From HyVt-443 sp964544655 (GTDB lineage: Bacteria > Pseudomonadota > Gammaproteobacteria > Chromatiales > Chromatiaceae): a stretch of 64,000 nt of DNA. The translations under genes and the position numbers were made by a program. The DNA is taken from NCBI GenBank assembly GCA_964544655.1, contig CAZJCM010000001.1:69322-133321 (forward strand). Reading direction: 5' to 3'. A model generated the notes under the pieces. That model was not told where the DNA came from, made no database searches, and saw nothing but the letters and a program-made list of their open reading frames with translations. This document shows, piece by piece, positions 1 to 8,605 of this stretch; position 1 is the first letter of the stretch; each line of letters starts with the position of its first letter.

Positions 1-1150
1 TAAGCCCAGCAATCGCCTGCTCCAGGATTTTCATCCCCTGCTCAAGGGTTTCGGCAAAACGCTCTTCCTCCAGCCGCAGTACCCGTTTCACCTGCTCCTG
101 TGCCTGCACCAGCTCTGGATAGGCGTCACCCATGACATCGCAAAGGGCATCAACCAGACGATAGAAGAACGGTTCTTTCACATTCAGCATGTAACCGTGA
201 CGAATGGCACGCCGAATGATACGGCGCAGCACATAACCACGCCCTTCATTGGAAGGCAGGACACCATCCACGATCAGGAAGGCGCAGGAGCGGATATGAT
301 CGGCGATCACCCGGAGGGATTTCTCTTCCAGGTCACTACAGCCGGTAATCCCGGCCGTAGCGCGGATCAGATTCTGGAACAGGTCGATCTCATAGTTGCT
401 GTGTACGCCCTGCATCACCGCCGCCAGCCGTTCCAGCCCCATGCCGGTATCCACCGAAGGATGAGGCAGTGGCGTCATGTTGCCATCGCTGTCCCGGTTG
501 TACTGCATGAATACCAGGTTCCATATTTCGATGTAGCGATCGCCATCCTCTTCCGGGGAGCCCGGTGGGCCGCCCCAGACTTCAGCGCCATGATCGTAGA
601 ATATCTCTGAGCAGGGACCGCAGGGCCCGGTATCACCCATGGACCAGAAGTTATCGCTCTCATACCGCTTGCCGCCCGGCTTGTCACCGATGCGGGTGAA
701 ACGGGCCGGATCCACACCGATCTCCTGCAACCAGACATCCGCCGCTTCGTCATCTTCCTCATAGACCGTCACCCACAGCTTTTCCGGCGGCAATGCGAGC
801 GTCTGGGTGAGGAAATCCCAGGCATAATGAATTGCATCGCGCTTGAAATAGTCACCAAAGCTGAAATTCCCCAGCATCTCGAAGAAGGTGTGGTGGCGCG
901 CAGTGTAGCCAACATTCTCCAGGTCATTGTGCTTGCCGCCGGCACGCACACAACGCTGAGAGCTGGTGGCACGCCGATAGTCCCGCTTGTCACGCCCGAG
1001 AAACACGTCCTTGAACTGGACCATGCCGGCATTGGTGAACAGCAAGGTGGGATCGTTCTGGGGCACTAGCGGGCTGCTTGGCACCTCGCGATGCCCCCGC
1101 TCGACGAAAAAATCAAGAAATGCTCTGCGAAGTTCTGCGCTGGTCTTCAT
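1..1150 (-). CDS. alaS: alanyl-tRNA synthetase, N-terminal part (cut by window edge)
   Basis: AlaRS charges tRNA-Ala with alanine in the cytoplasm. Reading leftwards from the ATG at 1150, the frame stays open to the window edge, giving about 383 of the usual 860-880 residues, so the 3' part lies outside. The start MKTSAELRRAFLDFF and the following segments NDPTLLFTNAGMVQFKDVF and GKHNDLENVGYTARHHTFFE are the class II catalytic core signatures of AlaRS (motif 1, then the ATP-binding region). The gene follows recA and recX on the same strand, the common recA-recX-alaS order of Gammaproteobacteria. The 136-bp gap to recX leaves room for its own promoter, but I cannot point to a convincing one. 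Identity is certain; only the C-terminus is unseen. Confidence 0.97.
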   Translation of the reverse strand, partial: MKTSAELRRAFLDFFVERGHREVPSSPLVPQNDPTLLFTNAGMVQFKDVFLGRDKRDYRRATSSQRCVRAGGKHNDLENVGYTARHHTFFEMLGNFSFGDYFKRDAIHYAWDFLTQTLALPPEKLWVTVYEEDDEAADVWLQEIGVDPARFTRIGDKPGGKRYESDNFWSMGDTGPCGPCSEIFYDHGAEVWGGPPGSPEEDGDRYIEIWNLVFMQYNRDSDGNMTPLPHPSVDTGMGLERLAAVMQGVHSNYEIDLFQNLIRATAGITGCSDLEEKSLRVIADHIRSCAFLIVDGVLPSNEGRGYVLRRIIRRAIRHGYMLNVKEPFFYRLVDALCDVMGDAYPELVQAQEQVKRVLRLEEERFAETLEQGMKILEQAIAGL

Positions 1151-1286
1151 ACGGGCTCGTAAGTGGTGGAGCAAAAAGGAATAATTTTATGCAGAACTTG
1201 GGACGATGTCACCTAAAAACACACATCCGCCGCATGTTTCCGGTTACTCCCCATACACACCAGCTGAAAGTGGGACTCCAATCGAA

Positions 1287-1739
1287 TCACGCATCGTCCC
1301 AAAGCAGGTCACGAATTTGCTCAGTGGCAAAGCCGCGGTATTCGAGGAAACGGGCCCGACGGGCCCGCTCACGGATCTCCTTCGCCGGCTGCGGACCAAA
1401 CTTCCGCCGCGCCACCTCCCGCAACGTCTGATCCCAGATCGGACTGCCCGTATCCAACAGCTCGGTGATGAGCTCACGGCCGATGCCTTTTCCGGCCAGT
1501 TCCTGGGCGATGCGCATGGGACCGAAGCCCTTGCGCCTGCGCATGGCAATATACTCCTCCACGAATCGCCGGTCGCTGAGGACCTGCGTCCGCTCCAGCC
1601 CATCAAGCACCGCATCCAATACCATTGTATCACCCGCTCGGGCCTTCAGCTTACGGCGCAGCTCGGTACGCGAATGTTCACGCATGGCCAGCAGGCGCAG
1701 TGCCGCCTGCTCCAGCGCCTGAACATCCGTATCGTTCAT
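1287..1739 (-). CDS. recX: RecA regulatory protein RecX
   Basis: RecX binds RecA filaments and limits their extension and activity. The ATG at 1739 gives 150 residues (MNDTDVQALEQAALRLLAMREHSRTEL), the normal size for the family; an upstream in-frame extension of 20 residues lacks family similarity and was rejected. The protein has the RecX helix-rich repeats: LxxREHSxxELRxKL near the N-terminus, then YIAMRRRKGFGPMRIAQELAGKGI around residues 65-90, and a C-terminal FLxYRGFxxEQIRDLL. It lies 88 bp downstream of recA on the same strand and is probably co-transcribed with it at a reduced level. Nothing unusual was seen. Confidence 0.93.
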   Translation of the reverse strand: MNDTDVQALEQAALRLLAMREHSRTELRRKLKARAGDTMVLDAVLDGLERTQVLSDRRFVEEYIAMRRRKGFGPMRIAQELAGKGIGRELITELLDTGSPIWDQTLREVARRKFGPQPAKEIRERARRARFLEYRGFATEQIRDLLWDDA

Positions 1740-1827
1740 CGGGCCGCCTGTACCACAGCAAAACTCTCTCCGCTGTTCGTTGGCAGCAACTGAACGCACA
1801 CAAACGCAACCAACGGACAGCCCTGCT

Positions 1828-2862
1828 TCAGGCCTCTACCGGCTCGGCCTGCGCTGCCGATGATGATTCGGGCTTGGGGAAAACGATATCCCGGATCTTC
1901 GCTTCGATCTCCCCGGCGACATCCGGGTTCTCTTTCAGAAATTTGCGCACGTTCTCCTTGCCCTGGCCGATACGGTCGCTGCCGTAGCTGTACCAGGCAC
2001 CGGACTTGTCGATGATGTTGTGCTTCACCCCCAGTTCGATCAGCTCACCTTCGTGGGAGATACCCTCACCGTAGAGGATCTCGAAGTTGGCCAGCTTGAA
2101 TGGCGGCGCCACCTTGTTCTTGACCACTTTCACCTTGGTCTCGTTGCCGACGATCTCATCACCCTTTTTGATCGCTCCAGTGCGACGGATATCCAGCCGG
2201 ACCGAGGCGTAGAACTTGAGGGCGTTACCACCAGTGGTGGTCTCTGGATTGCCGAACATGACGCCGATCTTCATGCGGATCTGGTTGATGAAGATGACCA
2301 CGCAGTTGGAGCGCTTGATATTGGCCGTCAGCTTGCGCAGGGCCTGGGACATGAGGCGCGCCTGCAGGCCGACATGGGTGTCACCCATCTCCCCCTCGAT
2401 CTCCGCCTTGGGGGTGAGCGCCGCCACCGAATCGACCACCACCACGTCTACCGCGCCGGAGCGCACCAGCATGTCGGTGATCTCCAAGGCCTGTTCACCG
2501 GTATCCGGCTGGGAGACCAGCAGTTCATCGATGTTCACCCCCAGCTTCTGGGCATAGACCGGATCCAGGGCATGCTCCGCATCGACAAAGGCGGCGGTAC
2601 CACCCTGTTTTTGCGATTCGGCCACGACATGCAGGGTAAGGGTGGTCTTGCCGGAGGATTCCGGGCCATAGATCTCGACTACCCGTCCTTTCGGCACTCC
2701 ACCTACCCCAAGGGCGATATCCAGCCCGAGAGAACCGGTGGAGATCACCTCAATATCACGCACCGCACTACCATCGCCCATGCGCATGACAGAGCCTTTG
2801 CCAAACTGTTTCTCGATCTGACTGAGTGCGGCGCTAAGGGCCTTTTTACGATTCTCGTCCAT
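1828..2862 (-). CDS. recA: recombinase RecA
   Basis: RecA polymerises on single-stranded DNA, catalyses strand exchange and triggers LexA self-cleavage. The ATG at 2862 has a good Shine-Dalgarno (GAGGAACA immediately upstream) and gives 344 residues starting MDENRKKALSAALSQIEKQF. The Walker A motif GPESSGKTT (about residue 66), the Walker B stretch VVVVDSVAAL, and loop L2 with GGNALKFYASVR are all present. The C-terminus is acidic and ends AQAEPVEA. An in-frame ATG six codons upstream lacks a ribosome site. recX and alaS follow on the same strand; thpR and pncC precede it, 92 bp away. That gap carries a GTTC-N7-GTTC repeat (listed separately), unlike the CTGT-N8-ACAG box expected in this class. 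Confidence 0.98.
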   Translation of the reverse strand: MDENRKKALSAALSQIEKQFGKGSVMRMGDGSAVRDIEVISTGSLGLDIALGVGGVPKGRVVEIYGPESSGKTTLTLHVVAESQKQGGTAAFVDAEHALDPVYAQKLGVNIDELLVSQPDTGEQALEITDMLVRSGAVDVVVVDSVAALTPKAEIEGEMGDTHVGLQARLMSQALRKLTANIKRSNCVVIFINQIRMKIGVMFGNPETTTGGNALKFYASVRLDIRRTGAIKKGDEIVGNETKVKVVKNKVAPPFKLANFEILYGEGISHEGELIELGVKHNIIDKSGAWYSYGSDRIGQGKENVRKFLKENPDVAGEIEAKIRDIVFPKPESSSAAQAEPVEA

Positions 2863-2911
2863 TGTTCCTCCGCTATACATGATGGTGGCACGGCATCCTG
2901 CCGGACCCTTT

Positions 2912-2926
2912 GTTCTATCGATGTTC
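2912..2926 (-). promoter_or_regulatory. candidate SOS operator upstream of recA (GTTC-N7-GTTC)
   Basis: GTTC at 2912-2915 and GTTC at 2923-2926 are separated by exactly seven bases, a direct repeat 50 bp upstream of the recA start codon. It sits just downstream of an AT-rich CATAAT-like -10 on the minus strand, where a repressor would block initiation. GTTC-N7-GTTC is the LexA box described for Alphaproteobacteria; the usual gammaproteobacterial CTGT-N8-ACAG palindrome is not seen in the recA leader. Binding by LexA is an inference from position and sequence only. Confidence 0.5.
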
Positions 2927-2954
2927 TCTATTATGGCACAGCCACAGACTCAAG

Positions 2955-3473
2955 TCATGAGTCCAGACGCCATTTTTTCAGGACCCGATATCGAGGCACG
3001 TGCGACCCGCCGCCAGATGTCGCCAAAACGAAATCATTGACCTGCCAAGACACCGGCCGGGGCAGCACCTCGGCTGGTCGCAGAGGCGATTTCCGGGCCA
3101 GGGTGACATGGGGGCTGTAGGCACGCCGTTCCGGTTCGAAACCACACCCGGCCAGACCGGTCTGGAGATCGTCCACCAGTCGTGCAAGTGCCGCCGGGGT
3201 GTGGGACGGACCGCACCAGAGGATACGCGGGCGTCGCCAGTAGCCGATGGAGTCCAGCGTCAGCTTGAAGGGCTCCCCGCTGATCTCCCGAGCCACCTCG
3301 TCGATACAATCCATACGCGCCGGCTCTACCGGGCCGAGGAACACCAGAGTGACATGCAGGTCGGCTGGATGATGTGTACGGGCGCCCGGCGGCACCCGGT
3401 CCCGGCCAATGGCGGCCAGGGCATCGCGGACAGAGGCGTCCGGCCAGAGGGCGAAAAACAGGCTGCCAGTCAT
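2955..3473 (-). CDS. thpR: RNA 2',3'-cyclic phosphodiesterase (ThpR/LigT family)
   Basis: Members of the 2H phosphoesterase family hydrolyse 2',3'-cyclic phosphodiester ends of RNA. The 172-residue protein has both HxTx motifs that form the active site, HVTL at about residue 40 (LHVTLVFLG) and again at about residue 123 (PHVTLARK), with the spacing typical of ThpR. Its start codon overlaps the pncC stop in ATGA at 3470-3473, so the two genes are translationally coupled. The pncC-thpR-recA neighbourhood is widespread in Gammaproteobacteria. Physiological substrate in the cell is not known for most members. Confidence 0.9.
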   Translation of the reverse strand: MTGSLFFALWPDASVRDALAAIGRDRVPPGARTHHPADLHVTLVFLGPVEPARMDCIDEVAREISGEPFKLTLDSIGYWRRPRILWCGPSHTPAALARLVDDLQTGLAGCGFEPERRAYSPHVTLARKSPLRPAEVLPRPVSWQVNDFVLATSGGGSHVPRYRVLKKWRLDS

Positions 3474-3958
3474 CGATCGAGCAGGTCCAGCACACCTTGC
3501 AACGCTATCGCCACCGCCTGGTGCCGCACCCGTTCGCGATCACCGGACAGCCGCTCCAGCCGTGTCTTGGTAAGACCATCACGGCGACTCCAGCCAAACC
3601 AGACACTGCCCACCGGCTTCTCCGGCGTGCCCCCGCCAGGACCGGCTATACCACTGACGCTGAGGGAGAAGTCTGCCTGGCTGTGGGCCAGGGCGCCGAT
3701 GGCCATCGCCCGTACCGTCTGTTCACTGACCGCACCCCAGCGGGCCAGCAGGTCGGCATCCACCCCCAGCATCTCCCGCTTGGCCGCATTACTATATGTG
3801 ACGAAGCCGCGATCGAACCAGCCGCTGCTGCCAGGAATACCGGTCAGCACCTTGGCAATCCATCCGCCGGTACAGGACTCCGCTGTGGCCAGCACAGAGC
3901 CGGAATGTCGCAACGCATCACCCAAACGCCGGGCCAGCAGATCAAGATCATCGCTCAT
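3470..3958 (-). CDS. pncC: nicotinamide-nucleotide amidohydrolase PncC
   Basis: PncC deamidates nicotinamide mononucleotide to nicotinate mononucleotide, recycling NMN released by DNA ligase. I chose the ATG at 3958 (MSDDLDLLARRLGDALR, 162 residues) over an in-frame codon 12 residues upstream because it matches the family N-terminus. The signature AESCTGGWIAKVLT with the catalytic serine is at about residue 28, followed by GxVTYSNxAKxxxLGV and SGIAGPGGGTPEKPVGSVWFG, which are typical of the CinA C-terminal domain. It stands alone, without the N-terminal CinA domain. It is the first gene of the pncC-thpR pair upstream of recA and diverges from the cupin gene. Confidence 0.93.
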   Translation of the reverse strand: MSDDLDLLARRLGDALRHSGSVLATAESCTGGWIAKVLTGIPGSSGWFDRGFVTYSNAAKREMLGVDADLLARWGAVSEQTVRAMAIGALAHSQADFSLSVSGIAGPGGGTPEKPVGSVWFGWSRRDGLTKTRLERLSGDRERVRHQAVAIALQGVLDLLDR

Positions 3959-4057
3959 GCAGCAGAGTATCCGCAATTCCCCTGCCGGGGGCAATGGGTG
4001 CTGTTTTAGGCTACACTCTGCGGTCCGGAAAATCAGTCCCGAACATCAGGAGATGAG

Positions 4058-4330
4058 ATGCAGATCCATTGTGAACACCGCGCCTCGCCGGCGAAACTGG
4101 AGATACTTGGAGTCTACGACTGGCCGACCTGGGAAAAGGAGGTTTCGGAGTTTCCCTGGCAGTACGACGTTCAGGAGACCTGCTACATTGTCCGCGGAAA
4201 GTTCATCGTAACCCCGGAAGGAGGCGAACCCCAGGAGTTCGGCCGCGGCGATCTGATTACCTTCCCTGCCGGGATGAAATGCACCTGGAAGATCATCAAG
4301 CCAGTGGAAAAGCATTACGCATTTGGCTGA
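4058..4330 (+). CDS. small cupin-domain protein
   Basis: A 90-residue single-domain protein of the Cupin_3 (DUF861) type. It contains the cupin pattern QETCYIVRGKFIVTPEGGEPQEFGRGDLITFPAGMKCTWKI, that is motif 1 with Glu and the PxG turn, followed by motif 2; the metal-binding histidines of classic cupins are largely replaced. A clear ribosome site AGGAGATGAG precedes the ATG at 4058. Homologues are often called ethanolamine-utilisation or ureidoglycine aminohydrolase-like, but nothing nearby supports such a pathway, so I assign no substrate. It is divergent from pncC and lies 46 bp upstream of mutS. Confidence 0.85.
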   Translation: MQIHCEHRASPAKLEILGVYDWPTWEKEVSEFPWQYDVQETCYIVRGKFIVTPEGGEPQEFGRGDLITFPAGMKCTWKIIKPVEKHYAFG

Positions 4331-4376
4331 CGGCCAGCAACTGTCCCTTTTTTCCGCCAATTCCTGATCTATCTGT

Positions 4377-6956
4377 ATGCCCACTGCCAAGACCACCCCC
4401 CAACACACCCCCATGATGCAGCAGTACCTGCGCATCAAGGCAGAGCACCCCGGGATGCTACTGTTCTATCGCATGGGGGACTTCTACGAACTGTTCTACG
4501 ACGATGCAGAGCGGGCCGCCCGCCTGCTCGACATCACCCTGACCAAGCGCGGCAAGTCGGCCGGCCAGCCAATTCCTATGGCCGGCGTGCCATACCACGC
4601 GGCCGAGGGCTATCTGGCAAAGCTGGTGAGACAAGGCGAGTCGGTGGCGATCTGCGAACAGATCGGCGACCCGGCGACCAGCAAAGGCCCGGTGGAGCGC
4701 AAGGTGGTACGCATCGTCACGCCGGGCACGGTCACCGACGAGGCCCTGCTGGAAGAGCGCAGGGACAATCTGCTGGCTGCCCTGCTGGCTCAGGATCAGC
4801 AGTTCGGTCTGGCCACCCTGGATATCACCAGCGGCCGCTTCGTACTGCAGCAACTGGATAGCGAAGAGGCGCTGGCAGGTGAACTGGAACGGCTGCGTCC
4901 GGCGGAGCTGTTGTTACCGGAGGATTGGTCGCTGCCGGCTGCCATGCCGGAGCAGCGTGGCCTGTCTCATCGCCCCGTCTGGCATTTCGACCGGGAAACC
5001 GCAGAGCAACTGCTGACCCGCCAATTCGGCACCCGGGATCTGGGCGGCTTCGGCTGCGACGATCAGCCGTTGGCTGTGGCGGCGGCGGGCTGCCTGCTGC
5101 AGTATGTACAGGAGACCCAGCGCAGCGCACTGCCCCATCTGCGCGGTCTCACGGTGGAGCGGCGCGAGGATGCCATCATCATCGACGCCGCCACCCGGCG
5201 CAATCTGGAGCTGGATCAGAGTCTCAGTGGCCAGCAGCAGCACACCCTGGCCGGCATCCTGGACCGTACCGTCACCCCCATGGGCAGCCGTATGTTACGG
5301 CGCTGGCTCAACCGACCGCTGCGCGACCGGGTGCAGATCGGCCAACGGCATGAAGCCATCGGACAACTGCTGGAACAGGGTTACGGGACACTGCAGGAGA
5401 CGTTGCAGGGGGTGGGTGACATCGAGCGCATACTGGCCCGCGTGGCCCTCAAATCGGCCCGGCCGCGAGATCTCGCCACCCTGCGCGATTCACTGGCAAG
5501 GCTGCCTGAACTACAGCAACAACTGGCGCAGTATGACGCTGCCCTTCCAACCAGACTGGCGACAGAGGCAGGTACCCATCCAGAGGTGGTGACCCTGCTG
5601 CAGCAGGCAATCATCGACAATCCGCCGATGCTGATCCGGGATGGCGGCGTACTGGCCGAAGGTTACGATGCCGAGTTGGACGAGCTGCGCGCCATCTCCC
5701 GCAACGCGGACCAGTTTCTGCTGGACCTGGAGCAGCGGGAGCGGGAACGCACTGGAATCACCGGCCTCAAGGTGAGTTACAACCGGGTCCACGGCTACTA
5801 TATAGAAATTTCCCGCAGCCTCTCCGACCAGGTCCCGGAAGAGTATGTACGGCGCCAGACGCTGAAGGGTGCGGAGCGCTTCATAACCCCCGAGCTGAAA
5901 CGGTTCGAGGACCAGGTGCTGTCCGCACGGGAACGCTCACTGGCCCGGGAGAAGATGCTCTACGACCAGCTGCTGGATCGGCTGCAGCAGCAGATACCGG
6001 CCTTGCAGCAGACGGCGGAGGCACTGGCCGCTCTGGACGTGTTGAGCAATCTGGCGGAGCGGGCGGAGCGACTGGCACTGCATCCGCCGGAACTGACCTC
6101 GACGCCGGGTTTGCATATCGAGGAGGGACGCCACCCGGTGGTGGAGCAGGTGAGCGAGCAGCCGTTCGTGGCCAACAGCGTGACCTTCGATGAACAGCGC
6201 CGGATCCTGATCATCACCGGCCCCAACATGGGCGGTAAATCCACCTTCATGCGGCAGACCGCGCTGATCGTGCTGCTCGCCTGTGCCGGCAGTTTCATCC
6301 CCGCCCGCAGTGCACGAATCGGCCCCATCGACCGCATCTTTTCCCGTATCGGCGCCTCCGACGATCTGGCCGGCGGCCGCTCCACCTTCATGGTGGAGAT
6401 GGAGGAGACAGCCAACATTCTGCACAACGCCAGCGATCAGAGCCTGGTACTGATGGACGAGATCGGCCGCGGCACCAGCACCTTCGACGGGCTCTCCCTG
6501 GCCTGGGCCTGCGCCGTGGAACTGGCCACCCGGATCCGCGCCTTCACCCTGTTCGCCACCCACTATTTCGAGCTCACCACACTGCCCGATGAATACCCGG
6601 GCATCGTCAACGTCCACCTGGATGCGGTGGAACACGGCGACAGCATCGTATTCCTGCATGCTGTGAGAGAAGGTCCTGCCAACCAGAGCTATGGCCTGCA
6701 AGTGGCGGCCCTGGCCGGTGTACCAAGAGCGATCATCGAGCGTGCCCGCGTCCGCCTGCGTGAACTGGAGCAGTCAGCACGACAGCACAGCGATCAGGAG
6801 TCGAATCAGCTCTCCCTGTTCTCGTCACGGCCAGCGGAAACCGCCCAACCCGCATCCCCTGCCATCGAGGAGTTGGAGGCGCTGCAGCCAGACGAGCTGA
6901 CGCCACGCCAGGCCCTGGACGCACTATACCGGTTGAAAGAGTTACTGGCGCAATGA
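4377..6956 (+). CDS. mutS: DNA mismatch repair protein MutS
   Basis: MutS recognises base mismatches and small loops and recruits MutL. The 859-residue protein has the usual length and domain order. The mismatch-binding domain carries the Phe-x-Glu motif in MGDFYELFYDDA near residue 35. Connector, lever and clamp domains follow (KVSYNRVHGYYIEISRS, about residues 460-480). The ABC ATPase has Walker A GPNMGGKST at about residue 615, signature SDDLAGGRSTFMVEM, Walker B LVLMDEIGRGTST and the FATHYFELT switch. The C-terminal helix region (LTPRQALDALYRLKELL) is the MutS tetramerisation segment. It converges with the FHA gene, whose stop is 13 bp away. Confidence 0.98.
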   Translation: MPTAKTTPQHTPMMQQYLRIKAEHPGMLLFYRMGDFYELFYDDAERAARLLDITLTKRGKSAGQPIPMAGVPYHAAEGYLAKLVRQGESVAICEQIGDPATSKGPVERKVVRIVTPGTVTDEALLEERRDNLLAALLAQDQQFGLATLDITSGRFVLQQLDSEEALAGELERLRPAELLLPEDWSLPAAMPEQRGLSHRPVWHFDRETAEQLLTRQFGTRDLGGFGCDDQPLAVAAAGCLLQYVQETQRSALPHLRGLTVERREDAIIIDAATRRNLELDQSLSGQQQHTLAGILDRTVTPMGSRMLRRWLNRPLRDRVQIGQRHEAIGQLLEQGYGTLQETLQGVGDIERILARVALKSARPRDLATLRDSLARLPELQQQLAQYDAALPTRLATEAGTHPEVVTLLQQAIIDNPPMLIRDGGVLAEGYDAELDELRAISRNADQFLLDLEQRERERTGITGLKVSYNRVHGYYIEISRSLSDQVPEEYVRRQTLKGAERFITPELKRFEDQVLSARERSLAREKMLYDQLLDRLQQQIPALQQTAEALAALDVLSNLAERAERLALHPPELTSTPGLHIEEGRHPVVEQVSEQPFVANSVTFDEQRRILIITGPNMGGKSTFMRQTALIVLLACAGSFIPARSARIGPIDRIFSRIGASDDLAGGRSTFMVEMEETANILHNASDQSLVLMDEIGRGTSTFDGLSLAWACAVELATRIRAFTLFATHYFELTTLPDEYPGIVNVHLDAVEHGDSIVFLHAVREGPANQSYGLQVAALAGVPRAIIERARVRLRELEQSARQHSDQESNQLSLFSSRPAETAQPASPAIEELEALQPDELTPRQALDALYRLKELLAQ

Positions 6957-6969
6957 AGGATAATTGCGG

Positions 6970-7623
6970 TCAGGTATCGAAGTGGATCTCCAGCAGGTTT
7001 TCACCGACTTCCACCAGATCCCCTTCATGCAGCAGCACGCCACCACTGCGGCTGATCTCCTGATCGTTGATCCGGGGATGCGGATCACCGCCAATATGCA
7101 GCAGGAAGTAACCCTGGGGACGCCGGGCGATGGCGGCCACCACGCCACCGGGCCGGCCTATGGGATAGAGGGCCCGCTCCATACGCTCCCGACGCCCTTT
7201 CTTCTCACCGCGAAAAAAATGCAGCACGGCACACTTCGAGCGCCTCTGGCGAACACCTCCCGTGGCCGCCACCGGTCTCGCCCGGCTGACTGAAGGTGGC
7301 AGCACCACCGTCTTGTCCAGATCATCAACCACCTCATCTTGAGCCAGATAACGGAGTGTGTAACTGCCTATTCGCAACAGATCACCATGCTTCAGAATAT
7401 GCTTGCCAACGGCATGTTCATTCAAAAAAGTGCCATTGGTACTACCCAGATCCTCGATGAAGAAATCTCTGAATATCCGCACCAGGCGGGCGTGCCGGCG
7501 ACTGACCGAGGGGTCACTCAAGGTGATCTCCAGTTTCGGATCCCGGCCAATGGCCAGTTGCGCTGCATCCAGCGGTATCACCTCTTCTTCGACTCCATCC
7601 TTACTGATGATCACTCTTTCCAT
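6970..7623 (-). CDS. FHA domain protein
   Basis: A phosphothreonine-binding FHA protein. The ATG at 7623 gives 217 residues (MERVIISKDG); a TTG at 7644 that overlaps the upstream stop is an alternative start. The first FHA domain covers about residues 15-90 and has the core signature IGRDP, SRRHARL and EDLGSTNGTFLN. A basic linker (RQRRSKCAVLHFFRGEKKGRRERMERA) follows, then a second, degenerate FHA-like segment (about 140-217, with INDQEISRSGGVLLHEGDLVEVGENLLEIHF) that lacks the full phospho-binding set. The gene directly follows a PP2C phosphatase gene with overlapping or 17-bp-spaced signals, so the two probably act in one Ser/Thr phosphorylation circuit. The matching kinase is not in the window. 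Confidence 0.88.
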   Translation of the reverse strand: MERVIISKDGVEEEVIPLDAAQLAIGRDPKLEITLSDPSVSRRHARLVRIFRDFFIEDLGSTNGTFLNEHAVGKHILKHGDLLRIGSYTLRYLAQDEVVDDLDKTVVLPPSVSRARPVAATGGVRQRRSKCAVLHFFRGEKKGRRERMERALYPIGRPGGVVAAIARRPQGYFLLHIGGDPHPRINDQEISRSGGVLLHEGDLVEVGENLLEIHFDT

Positions 7624-7640
7624 TCCATACCCCGTAGCAT

Positions 7641-8387
7641 TCAAGGAATCTCCGGCCTCACCAGCAGCAGAGAGACGTTATCTTCGCCGCCGGCCTCCAG
7701 AGCGAGCTGCATGAGCCGGTCAGCGGCACCGGACAGCTGATGACCATGCAGCCGCAACGTCTCCTCCATCAACCGCTCCGACAGCATGTTGCTCAGGCCA
7801 TCGGAACAGAGCAGGTACAGGTCCCCGGCCAGGACTTCGCTACTCCCCTCATCCACCTCCAACTCACCATCGGCCCCAATCCCCCGGGTCAGAACATTGG
7901 TTCTGACACCTGCGGCCACGGCCGCCTCCGGGCTATCGAACATACCCTGGTCGAGCAGGGCCTGGAGCATGGAATGGTCCCGCGTCATAGGCAGCAGTCT
8001 GCCGTCACGAAACCGGTACAGACGGGAATCCCCCACATGCGCATGGCTGACCCGCCGGTCGTGAAACAGGGCCACCACCAGGGTGGATGCCATGCCCTCC
8101 AGATCGGCAGCCTCCTGCGCTGCCGCCAGCAGGGTCTGGTTGGCCTCATTGAAGGCAGCGATGAGCGCAGCAGGGGCATCATCCATGACCGCCAACGCCA
8201 TCAGCAGGCTCGATGCCACCGTCTCGGCCGCCAACTGGCTGGCCACCTCACCGGCATTGTGTCCACCCATGCCGTCGGCAAGAATCACCAGCCCCTGTTC
8301 CGGAAACGCCACCAGCGCATCCTGATTGAGCTGGCGAACCCGCCCTCTGTCACTCAGGGAGACCACTTCCACTATCATCGGCTTCAT
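7641..8387 (-). CDS. PP2C-family serine/threonine phosphatase
   Basis: A single-domain PPM/PP2C phosphatase removing phosphate from Ser/Thr residues with two metal ions. The ATG at 8387 gives 248 residues (MKPMIVEVVSLSDRGRVRQLNQDA). Metal-binding motifs are intact: NQDA near residue 22, VILADGMGGHNAG near 35, HVGDSRLYRFRDG in the middle, LLCSDGLSN near 190, and GGEDNVSLLLV at the C-terminus. It precedes the FHA gene in the same direction and diverges from the mtaB-like gene across about 220 bp. PP2C/FHA pairs often belong to type VI secretion or cell-division signalling, but no such genes are near, so its target is open. Confidence 0.92.
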   Translation of the reverse strand: MKPMIVEVVSLSDRGRVRQLNQDALVAFPEQGLVILADGMGGHNAGEVASQLAAETVASSLLMALAVMDDAPAALIAAFNEANQTLLAAAQEAADLEGMASTLVVALFHDRRVSHAHVGDSRLYRFRDGRLLPMTRDHSMLQALLDQGMFDSPEAAVAAGVRTNVLTRGIGADGELEVDEGSSEVLAGDLYLLCSDGLSNMLSERLMEETLRLHGHQLSGAADRLMQLALEAGGEDNVSLLLVRPEIP

Positions 8388-8605
8388 CGGATCGAATTGC
8401 AGCGCATGATATCCATATAGAAACCAATCGGCAGCCAAAAACATCCCTTGAACCGAACCCGGTCATCAGCCTGTAAAATGCCAACTCGCGCACATTTTCC
8501 ATGCCGCATAATGGAACACCCGAAAGGCATGCCAATCGATACGGTTGCATCCCCCTGGCGCATCCGTAAACTGCGTCCTCCCACTGGCGCAACCCCTATG
8601 CCCTC

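Noticed and set aside
2863..2954. Search for a classical CTGT-N8-ACAG LexA box at recA
   Set aside because: Not present; only half-sites such as CTGT without the matching arm were found.
2020..3120. A 366-codon open frame on the plus strand antisense to recA
   Set aside because: It follows the codon pattern of recA in reverse, has no family similarity or ribosome site, and recA is certain.
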